Shown: positions 17,449 to 17,500 of the stretch, one piece after another | Layout: each line of letters begins with the position of its first letter | Position numbering within the stretch: position 1 is the first letter of the stretch | Assembly: GCA_015478945.1 (NCBI GenBank) | Contig: JABUQX010039009.1 | Span: 1 to 17,500 of the forward strand | Source of the DNA: Trachelipus rathkii | Taxonomy: Eukaryota; Arthropoda; Malacostraca; Isopoda; Trachelipodidae | Direction of reading: 5' to 3' | Length of the DNA: 17,500 bases | Notes under the pieces: generated by a model | What the model saw: only the letters and a program-made list of their open reading frames with translations | Database searches by the model: none | What the model was told of the DNA's origin: nothing | Program-made: the position numbers and the translations under genes

Positions 17449-17469
17449 AAAAAAAAAAAAAAAAAAAAA
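17449..17469 (+). repeat. Poly(A) run
   Basis: About 21 A residues after TAAATATT. No polyadenylation signal of the usual form lies directly upstream, so retroposition cannot be concluded. Confidence 0.7.
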
Positions 17470-17500
17470 TTAAGCATTTAATTCCGAGAGTACCATCGTA

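Overview
This window looks like intergenic DNA of a metazoan with a large, repeat-rich, AT-rich genome. A decapod crustacean or another arthropod is the likeliest source. This is inferred from the combination of Ty3/Gypsy, LINE and hAT relics with very dense (TA)n, (CT)n and (TAA)n microsatellites. I see no intact host gene, no rRNA or tRNA gene, no CRISPR array and no prokaryotic feature.

Layout. Positions 1 to about 4826 hold one degraded Ty3/Gypsy LTR retrotransposon on the + strand, in the order gag, protease, reverse transcriptase, RNase H, integrase, proline/serine-rich tail, polypurine tract. It is clearly richer in GC than the rest. Gag, protease and reverse transcriptase are split by many frameshifts. 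RNase H and the start of integrase (2629 to about 3630) share one clean frame, and integrase keeps its HHCC finger and a D,D-35-E triad across one frameshift. Positions 4827 to about 5770 are probably LTR-like and hold a duplicated unit of hairpin plus 76-78 bp repeat. Positions 5821-6181 hold a 180-bp tandem duplication built around a palindrome. From about 6340 on, long (TA)n arrays alternate with unique AT-rich DNA.

Transposon relics sit in this AT-rich part. A LINE 3' end (about 7790-8850, + strand) finishes in a (TAA)n tail. A roughly 1.5-kb near-complete palindrome spans about 10022-11553. A frame of unknown origin with three stops lies on the - strand (11953-12309). A hAT terminal fragment rich in GACTCC repeats lies at 12549-12666. 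A hAT transposase C-terminal relic lies on the - strand (13452-13690). A complete hAT-type miniature element with target-site duplication lies at 14116-14359. A 621-bp inverted-repeat element with a GC-rich core lies at 15597-16217, directly bounded by (TA)n on both sides.

The pieces do not form a pathway. They record successive insertions of class I and class II elements with microsatellite growth between them. The most unusual structures are the two long inverted-repeat elements, the hairpin pair with compensatory stem changes in the LTR-like region, and the hAT miniature element made of GTCGGA-type repeats. Frameshifts in the retroelement and phase slips in the TA arrays may partly be sequencing or assembly error.
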